64,000 nucleotides of DNA, taken from Ligustrum vulgare (taxonomy: Eukaryota; Streptophyta; Magnoliopsida; Lamiales; Oleaceae). The notes under the pieces are model-generated. The model searched no databases. It was not told the DNA's origin and saw only the letters and a list, made by a program, of their open reading frames with translations. The stretch spans positions 22,885,491-22,949,490 of the forward strand of contig OY743190.1 of the NCBI GenBank assembly GCA_963555705.1, read 5' to 3'. The position numbers and the translations under genes are program-made. This document shows, piece by piece, positions 12,796 through 25,597 of this stretch (position 1 is its first letter; the number at the start of each line of letters is the position of its first letter).

Positions 12796-15700
12796 TAGAG
12801 GTGGTAATGAGTCGAGCTGGCTCGACCCCTAGCTCATGGTGCTCGGATCGTCAATCGGACGAGCCGAGCTTGGCCCAAGAGCCTACCAATTTTTTTTATT
12901 TTTTATTTTTTATTTTTTTATAAAATAAAAACAATATACATGTAGTTAAAAACCTTCCTCCTTTTACTGGGCTTGAGGCCAATTAATTAATTGAATTTTG
13001 TAATAAGCGGAATTAAAATTGTACAAGAACAATTTATTACGTGTACATTTTTTAAATAAAATAGTATTTAGAGAAAATATGATTATGTAAAATAAAGAGA
13101 TTAAACGTATAAAACTAAAAATCATTTACATGACAACGTGCAATTTTGACATACTTATTTTATATGCGAAAATGAGTGTCCTGCCAATCTTTGACGCACA
13201 TTAACTCTTCAAAAATGTCTTCTTTAAGTCGGCTCCTTACTTTCGACAAAGTCCTTTTACTTGCACAAAAAGCGAACTTTGAAGCTACCGTATTAATCGG
13301 AGGTGTTAGTAGATCTTTGCGATGGTGGAAACAATTGAATAACTTTGTTCATTTGTTCGTCAAAATTCAAGTAAATCAAATTGTAAAGAATCGGTTGAGT
13401 CTACATTCCTAAGTAATTTTTGTTCAAAATAATTTTTCAATTCTTTAGGTATTGTAAGTAGACCAGATGATCTAGATTCAGATATATTATGAAAAATAAG
13501 GGACATATTGTAAGAAGAAGGTCCTTTTGCATTCCTAATTTCTTCCATTAGATCCACTAGTTCTACTTTGTCTTTTCTAAGTGAAGTAGAACATAATGGT
13601 GCAGAGGGTGTATGACTAACATTAGCACCTAATTGTATTGCTTATGAGTTTTACATGATCACTAACATGCTTTCTATATCATTATAAATGATAGGGGAGT
13701 CCAAAATCAACATCTTACTGATTTTTGAAATAATTGTTTGGTACCTTTTAAATTGTAACGGGTATCCATTACGTATGCTAAAGTAAATAACATTGGTAAA
13801 TCTTCCAAAATTTTTTCTAAATTTTAGTTTCATTGAATTAATGTATTAGTAAAAAATGAATCATTTTTATACTTATGAAAAACTCTTGCAATAACAAAAA
13901 TACGTTCAACTGTTCAAAATTTTTGAACTAGTTGGGTGGTATACCCCAGATAATATGTTGGTTGAATCACAAAAACTTGTCCAAAATCTTTTGACTTATA
14001 AAAGCAAATTCCCAATCCTATTCTATTAATATAGACTTATTTTCTTTTTTAACAATTCTACCATTATAATGCTCTGTTATTAAGTGTTCATAACCTTTAC
14101 GTGATTTAAGTAACAAATATGTCAAGTTCCACGAATGCCCTACTTCAGTGATAAATTTTTTAACATCTTTACCATATTGTAAATTTAACTCTTCAAAGTA
14201 TTGTTTTCTACCTGATGAAATAGTTATGTAAACAGATGCATCTCTAATTCCATCCATTCGGTCTTTAAGATGTTTCATTCCATCTTAAACAATTAAATTT
14301 GAAATATGACATACACATGTAACGTGAAGTAAAAATTCACCAAATTCAAGATTAAGAATTCTACATAATTTATCTACAACGAGTTTATTATACTAACATT
14401 ATCGAACGTAAATGAACAGATTTTACTTTCATAATAATATTCTCTAAAAATTTGTAATATAGAAATTAATATGTTGGTGACATTATAGGGAAATTTATAA
14501 TTTTGAAAGCAATAATATTTTATGCATAACTCAAAGTGGATCAAGGTAGTTTGTTATTACAATTACATAACCTTTTTTATTAACTCCTTCTCAAAGATCA
14601 GAAGTAAATGAAATAACATAGACGTATTTATTTAAGTCAGTTATTAATTACTTCTTAGTTTTAATAAAATAATCTATAGTTTTAGAACGAAATATTTCTA
14701 TTAATTCCAATATACCTCAGTTAAAAATATTCTTTGATGTAGGTAGTGAAGTGTTGGTTGTCCAATATGCTTCTTCTTCCGAATCATTAACATTATGAAT
14801 GTAGATGTAGAACCACTAGTGGACGAATCAAATTGCAATTAAGCTTGGTTTGTTTCAAGGTAACCACTTTTTGTCACACATTTGCGATAGTGACGGTTGA
14901 GGTGGGTAGTACCTATACCCTTTTGTCATACGAACTGTTGTGTACAATATTTGCACACTGATATAAACTCTTGATTTTCGTCGGTTGTACGCCCAGTTGA
15001 GACAAATTTAAATGTTCCCAATACTTTGCAACTTTCTTACTTTTTTCGCTTCCCTTTTGCATCAGGAATATCGACCAGCACATCTTCTAAGATTTCAACA
15101 TCTTTTTCAATATCATCTAAATAAATTTGAAAACTACCGGTCTCATCAATATTTTCTGGAATGGGAATGTAGTTGAGACTTGAGACCAGCAAATTCTTCG
15201 TTAAAGTGAGGTTGCAGGGTTGATCTCCCAATTTCCTCGTCGAATAGTTCCTCAACAAATCGACCCCGAGATCCATTCTTTTATATGTTGAAAAATGGAA
15301 ATTGAAGAAATAGAAGAAGTGTGAATGTAATTGTAGACTTGTAGTATGAGATTTGAAATGTGTAGAAATGTAGAATGTAAAGATGAAATGTGTATAATAT
15401 AATGTATTATGTAGTAATTGAATAAATTATATTGAAATATGTAATTTGAGATTTGATTATAATAGAAGAGAGTAGAGAGTAAATAATTGTAGAGAATTTG
15501 TGCGAATATATAATGTTGTATTTATAGGTGAAAAATGAAAAAAAAAATGAAATTAAAAAGATGTTAAAATGACCGTTTAGGACCCAATGGTAATTTTAGA
15601 AGTATGTGACCACTTTGCAATGGTCACAAAAAAGGTATAAAAAGTGACCAAAATGGTTACATTTTCAAAATATGTGATTGTTTGGTCATTGTTCACGCTC

Positions 15701-15796
15701 AGCTTGTCGACTCACGAAGATAAGCTCATGGAAACAAGCCACAAGCTACTCGTAAAGTGATGAGCTGATGCTCAGCTTGTTTCTTCGACACCATGA
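12796..15796 (-). mobile_element. hAT transposon, 3.0 kb, with perfect 8-bp target duplication
   Basis: The two ends are flanked by identical 8-bp copies of TTTGGAGT (12788-12795 and 15797-15804). The left end reads TAGAGGTGGTAATGAGTCGAG and the complement of the right end reads TCATGGTGTCGAAGAAACA, an imperfect inverted repeat of the TAGRGGTG type seen in plant hAT elements. The subterminal DNA on the left is rich in GAGC/GCTCG words. Inside, on the minus strand, are remains of a BED zinc finger, the transposase core and the C-terminal dimerisation domain in the correct order. The element therefore appears structurally complete but coding-dead. The duplication is perfect although the ORF has decayed. 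Confidence 0.88.
13175..15276 (-). pseudogene. hAT transposase, broken
   Basis: Read from right to left, several frames carry hAT landmarks. An N-terminal piece lies at 15037-15276. A BED finger follows at about 14866-15015, with CKYC, an in-frame TAG, then THLNRHYRKC. A core piece at 14018-14278 (RDASVYITISSGRKQ, then HSWNLTYLLLKS, where functional relatives have RWNSTYLML) matches the region around the conserved tryptophan. Further pieces lie at 13651-13833 and 13360-13557. The hATC dimerisation domain is at about 13175-13305 (PPINTVASKFAF, then RSRLKEDIFEELMCVKDW). Frameshifts and stops separate the pieces, and the usual R of RWNS is S here. No active transposase can be made from this copy. 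It acted by cut-and-paste transposition when intact. Confidence 0.85.
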
Positions 15797-15804
15797 TTTG
15801 GAGT

Positions 15805-16869
15805 CTTCTACTTATTGAAAATGTAGAAAGTAGATCCTCAACCTTCGAATTTTGTTGCAATGCAGTCCATGACTGTTGAATGTGTCATTGATGAATGATG
15901 ACAAATGACGTGCTAATGGAGTTCGTTTGTTTTTTTATTTGGTGCTAAGTGTAAGTTGAACAACATGCTAAAATAAGAAGAAATGTACGAAAATCTGCGC
16001 TTTTATTGCAATCACATTGATCTACGATTTCCAAATAACAACATATAAGAACTAATTTCATATTATGCTATCTCTATGTTATTATAAATACTGAAAAGAT
16101 AATCCTTTTAATAGAACTAACTAGAGTTGATCATGTGATGCATTTTATTTTGAAAAAGTTTTGCAAGTACTAGAAAAGTAATAACTGAAGACAAATTGAT
16201 ATAAAAATAGGTAAATCAAATTGTTTATGAGGATCATTTAAAAAAAAAAAAAAATTATGTGGAATGAACTTTTTATTCAATAAGAATCTATATGTATACA
16301 TATTTTTATGTAAAAGCTTCAAAATGGTATAAAATCAAATGTTGTTTTTATGATGCAACAAATTTGTTTTAATATAACATAAACATTTTTATATTAGTTT
16401 AAAATTTCTTTGAAAACCATAAAGTAACATACGTGCTCTGTGAAAATGTTACTAAAAGAAGTAATATGTGATTCTCTAATCTAAATTAATATTCAATCTT
16501 CTATTTTTATTTTCTTGCTTGGACGGCTTCCTTCATTAATCACATTGGCATCCACCATGTACTTCAACAGTCAGTTTCTTCCTTGCTCTTTCTTCTCTTT
16601 TCGTGACATCAATCTTCGCCAAGATTTGAGCTTTATCTTTGACAACATTAGCTTCTTGTAATATCAAAACAATTCCTTTTTGTTGGTCATAGGAATATAT
16701 ATCAAAATATGTTTTACAAAGATGCGTTAATCACCTAATTTTAGTTGTACAAAGGAAATTGTTGTTAACCAAACCAAGGTGGAACAATTCATTGGTTCAC
16801 AGTCTACTTGGAAACATCGTCTTTGACTGAGCTGACTTGGACAAAGCCACGTGACATGATAATAGAAAA
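15805..16869. other. intergenic, nothing recognised
   Basis: AT-rich DNA with one A-tract near 16240-16254. No gene, RNA or transposon end is supported. Confidence 0.4.
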
Positions 16870-17206
16870 AATGGAGACGAACAATGTAACCTAGTTTGAT
16901 TATTTCAATTCAAATTCTCAAGTTTTGTGCTTCTATCATATGAATTATATTTTTTCTAATTTTAATGCATGAATTACTGGATTACTAATTCATTGACTTG
17001 TGGGTTGTACCGAGTCTAAAGGTGAGTTACATATCTAGACAACATAATAAACTTTGACAATTTAACAAAATGCTAGAGATACATGGCAGTAGTTGTTGTG
17101 AACGTTATATGAATTCCTATTTTGACCTAATATAGAGATATGTGGTTGACCTAATTAGGTAGAACAAATTTAAATTCGAGAGAGAAAAATTAGATATAAT
17201 TGTAAA
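16870..17206. repeat. dispersed repeat, inverted relative of 7787-8345
   Basis: Stretches such as ACGAACAATGTAACCTAGTT, AGAGATATGTGGTTGACCT and GAATTACTGGATTACTAA have close counterparts on the opposite strand between 7787 and 8345. The similarity stops abruptly at 17207, where an LTR-like start TGTAACGCCCCTG begins. The LTR therefore appears to have inserted into this repeat. Confidence 0.5.
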
Positions 17207-17889
17207 TGTAACGCCCCTGAAATTTCGTATTTTATTATTATGCATATGGAAAATAATATTATTTTATTGGGGTAAAAATTTCATCATTTAATTTCTTATA
17301 GAGATGGATTCTCTATTATTTATTAATTTCTCGATTAATAGGAAGCTTTGCAAAATTAAAAATTTGAGGACCGAATTACTATAGATTATAGTTAGATGAG
17401 CCTTAATTTACCCTAAGTTAGAAAATTAGGGGCCAATGCAGAAATCTTGAGAAGACTAGTTAATTACAATTTTGCCATCTCAACTAGCGATCTTTGTCGT
17501 GATCGAGTGAATTAATTGTTGACCTGAATTCATTGCATGTAACACCAACTCGTTGTTTGTAACGAGACGTTTAAATCGATGTATTGAATACATGTTTTCG
17601 AGTTCGGATGTGTCGAGAAAATCGAACAAAAGTAGTATAGTTGTAATAGTAAGATTTTGCCAAATCCTAAAAAAAATTTCTAAGTATAAAGTAGATTGTC
17701 GAGCTACCATATTTACAAGGGTCGTACGAACAAAACATTGGGAAGACACTTTTCAATGCATGAGTGTTGTAAAGTTCGTATCACGAGCTTTCCAACGGTA
17801 TAAAGTTTGTTTAATTCGGATTTCATCTCGACCCTCAAAATGAAAGTTGAAATGGTCTGGTTAAAACACAAAATCTGGAAATAAATTAT

Positions 17890-17910
17890 TATTATTATTA
17901 TTATTATTAT
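17890..17910. repeat. (ATT)n microsatellite
   Basis: About seven ATT units in a row inside the LTR-like region. Confidence 0.85.
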
Positions 17911-18350
17911 GCTTGTGGGACACATGGTAAAATCCAGTAACTTGCTTTTAAAGGGCTTTTTGGGAAATCTACTTATTTATGTTTGAAACAATTGATTTAC
18001 CAGAATGCATTTTTAAAACATTCAACTTATTAACAATTGTATATTCTTTGGAAAAAATTCTTATAAACAAAAAATTAAAAATTATGATAAAACAAACAAG
18101 CCCTTATCTTTCTCTTCTATATATATTGACACTTATTTTCATTTTACAACTGCAAATCTGCTAGGAAATTTCAAGATAAGAAAAAATTCATTTTTTCACT
18201 TCTTCTTTTTTTCATTTCTAAATCATGATTTAACAAGAAAAAATGGTGAACTCTTGATTCTACTTAATGTTCATCATTTTTAACTTGTTAAACATAAGAA
18301 AACTCAAGATTTAACTCCAAAAAATATCAGATTTTAGGACCAGTACCGTT

Positions 18351-18554
18351 CTGGAAAAATAGCTACTAGTAGCATGAGTTCTTCAGAGCCGATGCTATTA
18401 GTAGCCTCCTGAACTAGAACAATTTACTGTTTTGAATCAAAATCGAAATCTGCTGGAAAAATAGCTACTAGTAGCATGAGTTCTTCAGAGCCGATGCTAT
18501 TAGTAGCCTCCTGAACTAGAACAATTTACTGTTTTGAATCAAAATCGAAATCTG
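18351..18554. repeat. perfect 102-bp tandem duplication
   Basis: Bases 18351-18452 are repeated without a visible difference at 18453-18554. Each unit starts CTGGAAAAATAGCTACTAG and ends AAATCGAAATCTG. The identity means the duplication is recent or maintained. Confidence 0.93.
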
Positions 18555-20869
18555 TTGAATTTCTGGGGTAAGAATCTGATCTGGAACATGTTTATAAAGC
18601 ATTAGATTTCATATACCTTCATTTTATAAGATTTCTAACCACCAAATACCAAATAAATGCAGGAAAATCCTAAAGAAATTCATCTATAAGGCTATGAGTA
18701 AGCAAAATGTGTTCTTTCGTGTTTCTTAGTTATTCTTGATCATTATGCATATGTTTTTGTGCTTAAATCAAGCATCTTTTATATTTTGTTACAGATCTTT
18801 GCTGATTTTAATGTAATCGTGTTTAAAAATTAGAAGTTTTGGCTTAAAGGATGTAGAAATGATAAGATAAGAAGCTGCCTAAATCCTATATTACTGGTTT
18901 TAGACATATAAAGCTATAAATGTTCTTTTATATTGAATCTATTAAGAATGAGGATTTGGGTTTCTCTTTGAAAGTTTGAAATATGAATTTGATGTAGATT
19001 TGGGCACTATAGCATATTCAACTCATGATCTGACCTCAATTATGATATGCATGTCTCATATTTTGATTTTTAATGATGATATTAGTCATGCATGTATGTA
19101 ATTTGAGGTATAATAAGCTTTTGACTTAAAGAGTAACTTAGATTTCATAAATCTATCAAAATTTCAGATTCTTAGTTAATTAAATTAAATTTTTAAGAGT
19201 AAAATTTTTAGATTTACTTAAATAGTTAATTGAACTTTAAAAGTCATTTTTTTATACTCTTGATTGTTGTTTTCTTAGCATTTTAAGTTATTTCAGATTC
19301 TTGAATAATGGTCAGTAAGCATTAAGATTCTTAAATTACGTTATTTAAGTATTTTTATGTTATTTCAGATTCTAGGATGAAGTTATTGAGCAGTTTAAAT
19401 TATTTTCAGGTTTTTAGATTAGTTTATAAGCTTCCTAATTCATCTATGTGTTTATGTATATGAGTTAAAGCTGATTTCAGATTTACTTAGCTTAGTTTCG
19501 GCAATTTGTAAGTTACCAAGCTTTCATATACTATTAAAAATCAAGTTTACTTTTGAACACTTTGAAATTAGCAAGTTTTCTCTATGAAGCACATGAGAAT
19601 TTATTTGATATACATAGTTGGTACAACTCCTATTATGCTAAGTTCAAAGAATTATACCTTGCATGTATCATCTTGAACAAGGTTATATGTTTTTATGTTG
19701 AAGAAGTGATGTACTTAGAAGTTTTATTTTCATGTACATCAAATATTGAGAATGTTATAAATTCTTACATGCAACTTTTCTTGCAAATCTTGGATGTATT
19801 GTATTCATTCATGATGCATTATTTATTCTCCAAGCATGCACTTCGATTTAATAAGAATACTTGAACTGTGCATAATTAGGAACAAAACTCTAATAAGTTA
19901 AGTATTCACCAGTTTGATATTTTAGATGCTCAAGGGAATAATTCTCATAGTTAAGGTCACGAAAGTGTTTTAAGTTTCGATTCTAATACTTTCAACAATT
20001 ATTACAGTTTACAGTAAGCTTTATGCTTAAGACTATCACGAGATGAGGTGTTTACATCTTCACAATTTTATGTCATGACAAAGTTACGTGATAGGTGACC
20101 TTTGTACCGAAATGATACCAGAAATTTTATTGAGCGCTCTATGAATACTTACTCTTAGGGTAGAGGCCCAAATAATCAAGAAATGAATTTAGAGAGTAAG
20201 CGCATCCTAGATAACATGTATAATGTGTTCATTACGTTATGTGAATTGAGAATATTGAATAATATGTGATTTTGAATACTCTTATGATGAATCCACATTA
20301 AGTATTATAGATTATATGCTAAAAAGATACTTGTAATGATTTTGAACAACTTTATGCATTTTTCATTTATTCTTTCAAAGTTATGAGGTAAGGTGCATTT
20401 AAACTAAATTAATCATGTTGATATTAATCTTGATAATATGCTTATTTTCTTATTTGTATCTTTACTCACTAAGCCTCATAGCTTACAGTCGTTTCATGAC
20501 TATATTGTAGATCATGGACCCAACTTATATGGAAATTGTTCAGAGCTGGGGAAGTACTTCCCCCAATGGAATGCAATATCACATTATTACAAAATGGCTC
20601 TTTGGATGAAGTTTAATACATGGCCGAAGATTTTCATGAAGGAACGTACATACAAAACTATCAATGTATATGACGCTCGTACGCTTGTGCCCCTTTGGAC
20701 CCTAATGTTTATCTATTGAATATAGGTAAAGTTGAGGTCTTAACTTTTGAAGATTTTCACTCATACTAGAACTTTCAAATTAAAGGTAAGAAATGTGGTA
20801 TTTTGAAGCAAAAAATAAGGCAAGTATGTCCAAGACCACATTGCTAAAATCAAGGAGCTATATTTTGAG

Positions 20870-21756
20870 TAGGAGTGGGCATTTTTTCCCTGAACCAGTC
20901 GGTCCGGATCAGGTTCGACCAAAGAATAAATCAATTTTGGTACTTATTGGTGGAATCGAACAGTTCTGGTCTGGTTCTCGGTTCCTTTTTTTAAGAACCG
21001 AAATTTAATTCGGTTCTCAGGTTGGCTATATATATTTTTTATTTTTGGTAAAATATTAAAAGATCACGATTCACGTCTTCTGTCTTCCTCCAATTTAGGG
21101 TCTTGTTTCCTTCTTTATCTCCAACAGATTCCTTCTTCTTCTTTTTTATTTCTTTAATTATTTTCTTAGTTTCTTATAATCAAATCAATTAACGTATTAC
21201 CTATCAATTCTTAAATACCAATTACCAAACTAAGTCTGTCGGCACTACCTAATTATTTCTTTAATTATCAAATACAAATTCCTTAATTTCTTTAATTACC
21301 AAATACCAAATCCTTAATTTCTTTAATTACCAAATACCAAATACCAAATTCTTAATTTCTTTAATTATTCCTTAGTCTATACATGCATGATTTTCTATTT
21401 TACTTTTAATCTTTGTAGTTTGTAAAGTGGGTGCAATATGGCATGTTACATTTTTTGATATTATGCCATTGCATGTTATATTAATAGTGTAGGCAGCTTC
21501 TATTATCAGTCACAAGAAACTTCTAGTTTTTAATACTAAAGAATATTTTATTTTTGTATAAAAAAAGAAACATTTTATTTTAACATTTTCAATGTAAAGA
21601 ACCGGACCAAACTGAATCGAAATCAATTGATTCGGTTCCGGTTCAGTTCCATAATCAAATTTGGAACCAATGGTTCCATTACTAAGATTTCCATTGGTAC
21701 TTGGTTCTGTTTGGTTCCTTTAGAAACCGGACCGAACCGGACCGCACGCACACCTA
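20870..21756. mobile_element. non-autonomous hAT, 887 bp
   Basis: Flanked by identical 8-bp duplications ATTTTGAG (20862-20869 and 21757-21764). The left terminus is TAGGAGTGGGCA and the complement of the right terminus is TAGGTGTGCGTG. Both subterminal regions are packed with CGGTCCGG / GGTTCGG words facing each other, a known feature of non-autonomous plant hAT families. The AT-rich middle has no coding sequence. Its position shows it landed in the LTR-like region after that was already there. Confidence 0.9.
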
Positions 21757-22125
21757 ATTTTGAGAAAGTTTGGAAACTTGATAGATGTTAGAGTGGATAT
21801 CTCTTTTTGAGGGCAAAAGCATAGTGTTAAAGCGTTGTAAATATTTTGATGAAACTGATGTATTCCTAGCTAAGCTAAAAGATAATTGAGTTCCTTGTAT
21901 TATTATGTGTTTCTGCTTGCTTATGTCTTATGTTAATGGTGAAAAGAATTTTATAGAAGTTAATGAAAGCAAACCTTGCAGAATGCTATCAGTAGCTGAC
22001 TGCAGTTCATTCTTTTGTACAGTCCTATGCTACTAATAGCCTTCTGCGACCTATTTGTTTGATTTGGTATGGGTTTACAATTAAGTGGTACATGAATATA
22101 ACTAAATATACTCATAACCTTATTC

Positions 22126-22130
22126 TCTCA

Positions 22131-22161
<31 letters not shown>

Positions 22162-22162
22162 C
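22126..22162. repeat. (CA)n microsatellite, first tract
   Basis: A CA tract at the start of the first copy of a local duplication. A second CA tract followed by a TA tract lies at 22301-22348. Confidence 0.9.
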
Positions 22163-22164
22163 AT

Positions 22165-22301
22165 AACACCTTATTTTCACATCATTAGTAGATTTCATAA
22201 TTATTTGCTTCCAATACTTTAGTATATTAAACATCAAATCAATGTCCTTCAACACCATTGAATTGCAGAATACCAGAGGAGGTTTGGAGCAATAAAGAGG
22301 T

Positions 22302-22348
<47 letters not shown>

Positions 22349-22506
22349 CACATACAATACACACTCATAACCTTATTTTCACATCGTTAGTAGATTTCAT
22401 AGTTATTTGCTTCCAATACTTTAGCATATTAAACATCAAATCAATATGTCCTTCAACACCATTGAATTACAGAATACCAGAGGAGGTTTGGAGCAATAAA
22501 GAGGTA
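22165..22506. repeat. local duplication of a 140-bp Copia segment around a CA/TA repeat
   Basis: The 138-base stretch 22165-22302 (ending GAGGAGGTTTGGAGC.. AAAGAGGTA) recurs at about 22369-22506 with a handful of substitutions and one 2-base indel. A CA and TA microsatellite (22301-22348) lies between the copies. Only the second copy continues in frame into the Copia protein, so the first is the duplicate. Confidence 0.85.
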
Positions 22507-25500
22507 AGACTTTCATACTCGAAGGTATTTGGTTGTGTTTTATACACTCACATTCATTCTACTATAAGAACCAAGCTCGATGCTAAATCAAATAAGTGTT
22601 TCTTTATTGGGTATGATTATAACGAGTTTAGCTATCATTTCTGGGATATTGATCGAAAGGTTATTATGAGCAAGCATGTGATCTTCAATGAAAAAGTGTT
22701 GTATAAAGATAGGTTGGAAGAAAACACTAAAGAACCAAGTCCTGAAATTAAGAAACCTGAGGTGATCTCATTGAAAGTCTTCTAATGATTTAGCTAAAGA
22801 ATGTTGATGGTGAAAATCAAGAAAACATAGAACTATAAGTAAATAAAAACACACTTGTGACTCAAACAAGAAGATCCAGCATATATTAGATCTCTACAGA
22901 GATATTCTCGAGCATTGCATTATATCCTATTTACTGATAGATGTGAACCATAAAGTAATAACGAAGCTGTGGAGGTTGATGAGTCAATCAAGTGGGAGTT
23001 AGCCACGCAGGATAAGATGGTATCATTATTGTCCAATCAGACATGGAAATTGAAATACTTAACAAAAGGAAAGAAGGCTTTATAGAATAATTGAGTTTAC
23101 CAATTAAAAAAAGAATATGATGGAAGCAAGCGATACAAAGCAAAACTGGCTGTAAAGGAGCTTGAACCAGTGTTGTCACACCCGGACCGGATGGGCCAAT
23201 CAATTCGGTAAACCCATGATCTGATCTTTGGATTGAGTCATAAAATGATAAAAATTGGATTTTAGGAACCCAGAAAAAACCTAGATCACCTAGCCAGTTG
23301 TAAGCGAACCGCCGACCAGGTACCGATTTTCCAGAGTTTGGTGGTTTAACTTTTTGGTATTTTTAATTTTTAATTTTATGGAAATTTTTTTGAACTTGTA
23401 CTGTATAGGGATACTATTAGCACCCGTCCCATAATTGAATTTTTACACACCAAATGCCAGGATATATAGTACAGTGGAGGCTATAAACATTGTTAAATTC
23501 TGCTGTGGGATTAGGTGTTTCCACATTTCCATTTTGTTTTTTAACTTTGATATTAAGTACAAGTGAAAAAATGCAACCCAACTTCTAGCTTGATTGGCAA
23601 TGGTTTTACTTACTAACCTCATTACTTGGTTTCGATTCTCCATAAGTTTGGTGATTTTTGTTTTAAGCATTCTTTGAGTTGTTTTTTTTTTCCTTTGATT
23701 TTTATTTTAATACAATCCATTTTATTTTGAAAATTGTGTTTTTATTTTCATTATCTTTTATTTATTCATTTCTCTAAATATTTGTATTTAATTGTTAGTA
23801 TAATAATTTCAAAATCATTTTACGAGTTAAAATACTTTTAATATTAAAAGTTTTAAAATAAATTATGGTATAATAAATATGACATAAACAATTAATCTAT
23901 AATTTCTTTCAATTGATAATTCTAAAATTAAAAAATATTATTGTTATAATGTTTTATATCTTGTATATATTTAATTTTTATGTAAAAAAACCTAGTTTTA
24001 TATAAAAAATTATTTAATGTCTTAAAAATAATTAAAATAGTATTAAAAATCTAAAATTAAAAAAATATTATTGCTCTCAATTCATACTGTCCAATCTTTC
24101 ATTTTTTTTGATAATTTATTTAATACATCAGGTCGATCCCAGGTCGATCTACCGACCCTTTCCTTTTTCCGGATCGACGCTCAGGCCGGGTTTTAAAACA
24201 TTAGTTTGAACAGAAAGAAGGCATTGACAATACTTAAATTTCTCTCTCATGTGGTAAAATTAACCATAATTAGATCAGTACTTGGATTAGTGGTAAATGA
24301 AAACTTTCACTTAGAGCAATTGAATGTAAATACAATCTTTCTTCATGGTGATTTGGAAGAAGAAATTCACATGATGCAGCCACAAGGTTTCGAAGTCTAG
24401 GAAAATGAGAAAATGGTGTGCAAACTTCAAAAGAGTATGTATGGTCTTAAGCAAGCTCCAAGGTAGTGATATAAGAAGTTTGACTGTTTTACGGGTAGTA
24501 ATGGCTTTATAAGGTGTCAAGGAGATCGTTGTTTCTATGTAAACAACCTTGGTGACTCCTATATATTATTTTGCTTCTATAGGTTGATGACATTTAATTG
24601 TTGGTGCTTAAAAATAAGAGATAGATAACCTAAAACGAAAATTATCCAAGGAGTTTGTAAAGAAGGACTTGGGTGCTACAAAACAAATACTTGGGATGAG
24701 AACAATTAGAGACGGTAATGTCTTGAAACTATCACAGGAAGAGTATGTGAGGAAGGTGCTAAGAAGATTCGGTATAAATGATGCAAAATCAATAAGTACT
24801 CCTTTTGGTAGTCACTTCAAGCTATTAAATTAGCTGCCACTTTCTACAAAGCAGGAGCGAGCCTACATGACAAAGGGGCCTCCTGCCTCTGCTATTGGCA
24901 GTCTTATGTATGCCTCAGTGTGTACAAGACCAAATATAGCATATGTAGTGAGAGTTGTGAGTAGATATATGAACAATCTAGGTAAACAACATTGAGGGGC
25001 AGTTAAGTAGATTCTCAGATACCTGAAAGGTACTTTAGATTCAGCATTATGCTTCAGAAAATCAGGCTTCGAATTACAAGGTTACGTAGATGCCGACATG
25101 GTAGGAGATATTGATGGCAGGATAGTACTACAGGATACGTATATATTTTGGGTGGTACAACAGTTAGTTGGGTGTCTAAGCTGCAAAATATAGTTGTTGT
25201 TTAGCTACCGAGGCTGAGTATGTTGCTGTAATTGAAGCTAGTAAATAGACGATATTGTTGCAGTCTTTCTTATAAGAATTAGGTCACAAGTATGAAAAGA
25301 GTGTGTGGCATTGTGATAGTCAAAGTGTCATTCACTTAACGAATAATCATGTTTATCATGCAAAGACAAAGCATATACAGGTTCGTTATAATTTCATCAG
25401 ATCAACTTTGGAGGATAGAATCTTAACACTTGAGAAGATTCGACGAAATTAGAATCCAACTGACATGTTGACCAAGACTGTTCCAATTGAGAAACTGAAG

Positions 25501-25560
25501 TTGTGTGCACACCAGTTGGACTTCTCTTCTAAGGATTCGAGAGTCGATTCCCCTACAGAG
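22440..25560 (+). pseudogene. Copia gag-pol remnant: integrase end, reverse transcriptase, RNase H
   Basis: The plus strand carries Copia polyprotein pieces in normal order. The C-terminal side of integrase is at 22445-22785 (IPEEVWSNKEV, SKVFGCVLYTH, KCFFIGYDYNEF). The reverse transcriptase starts at 22965 (KWELATQDKMVSLLSNQTW). After an inserted MITE it resumes at 24212 (FLHGDLEEEIHM, SMYGLKQAPR). The RNase H domain runs to about 25500 (TRPNIAYVV, ATEAEYVAV, AKTKHIQVRYNFI). Numerous in-frame stops are present. The tyrosine of the catalytic YVDD box is replaced by a stop (TAG before GTTGATGAC near 24577). Gag, protease and the integrase core are absent. A dead, 5'-truncated element. Confidence 0.9.
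23168..24203. mobile_element. non-autonomous hAT nested in Copia reverse transcriptase, 1036 bp
   Basis: The left end is CAGTGTTGTCACACCCGG and the complement of the right end is TAATGTTTTAAAACCCGG. Flanking 8-mers are GCTTGAAC (23160-23167) and GTTTGAAC (24204-24211), one mismatch apart. If the element and one duplication are removed, the Copia reading runs from VKELE directly into QKEG, so the boundaries are supported by the host protein too. The interior is AT-rich with GC-rich ends and no ORF. Confidence 0.88.
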
Positions 25561-25597
25561 AAGTTATGCAAGGTGAATTAGTCTTCAAGTGGTAAGT

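Larger units (their letters stand above)
17207..22083 (+). mobile_element. long LTR-like region (chromovirus type), interrupted
   Basis: The left end reads TGTAACGCCCCTGAAATTTCG, a typical start for LTRs of plant chromoviruses. Downstream is several kilobases of non-coding AT-rich DNA with LTR-style words (TTTACTCACTAAGCCTCATAGC near 20460). The word atgcta-(c/t)-tagtagc appears at 18360-18540 and again near 21985 and 22030, which suggests a single unit reaching about 22080. A non-autonomous hAT (20870-21756) sits inside. I cannot identify the right LTR end or any gag-pol, so it may be a solo LTR or a truncated element. Confidence 0.45.

Noticed and set aside
22112..22357. Minus-strand frame with a CVCVCV run
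   Set aside because: It is a translation of the CA microsatellites.
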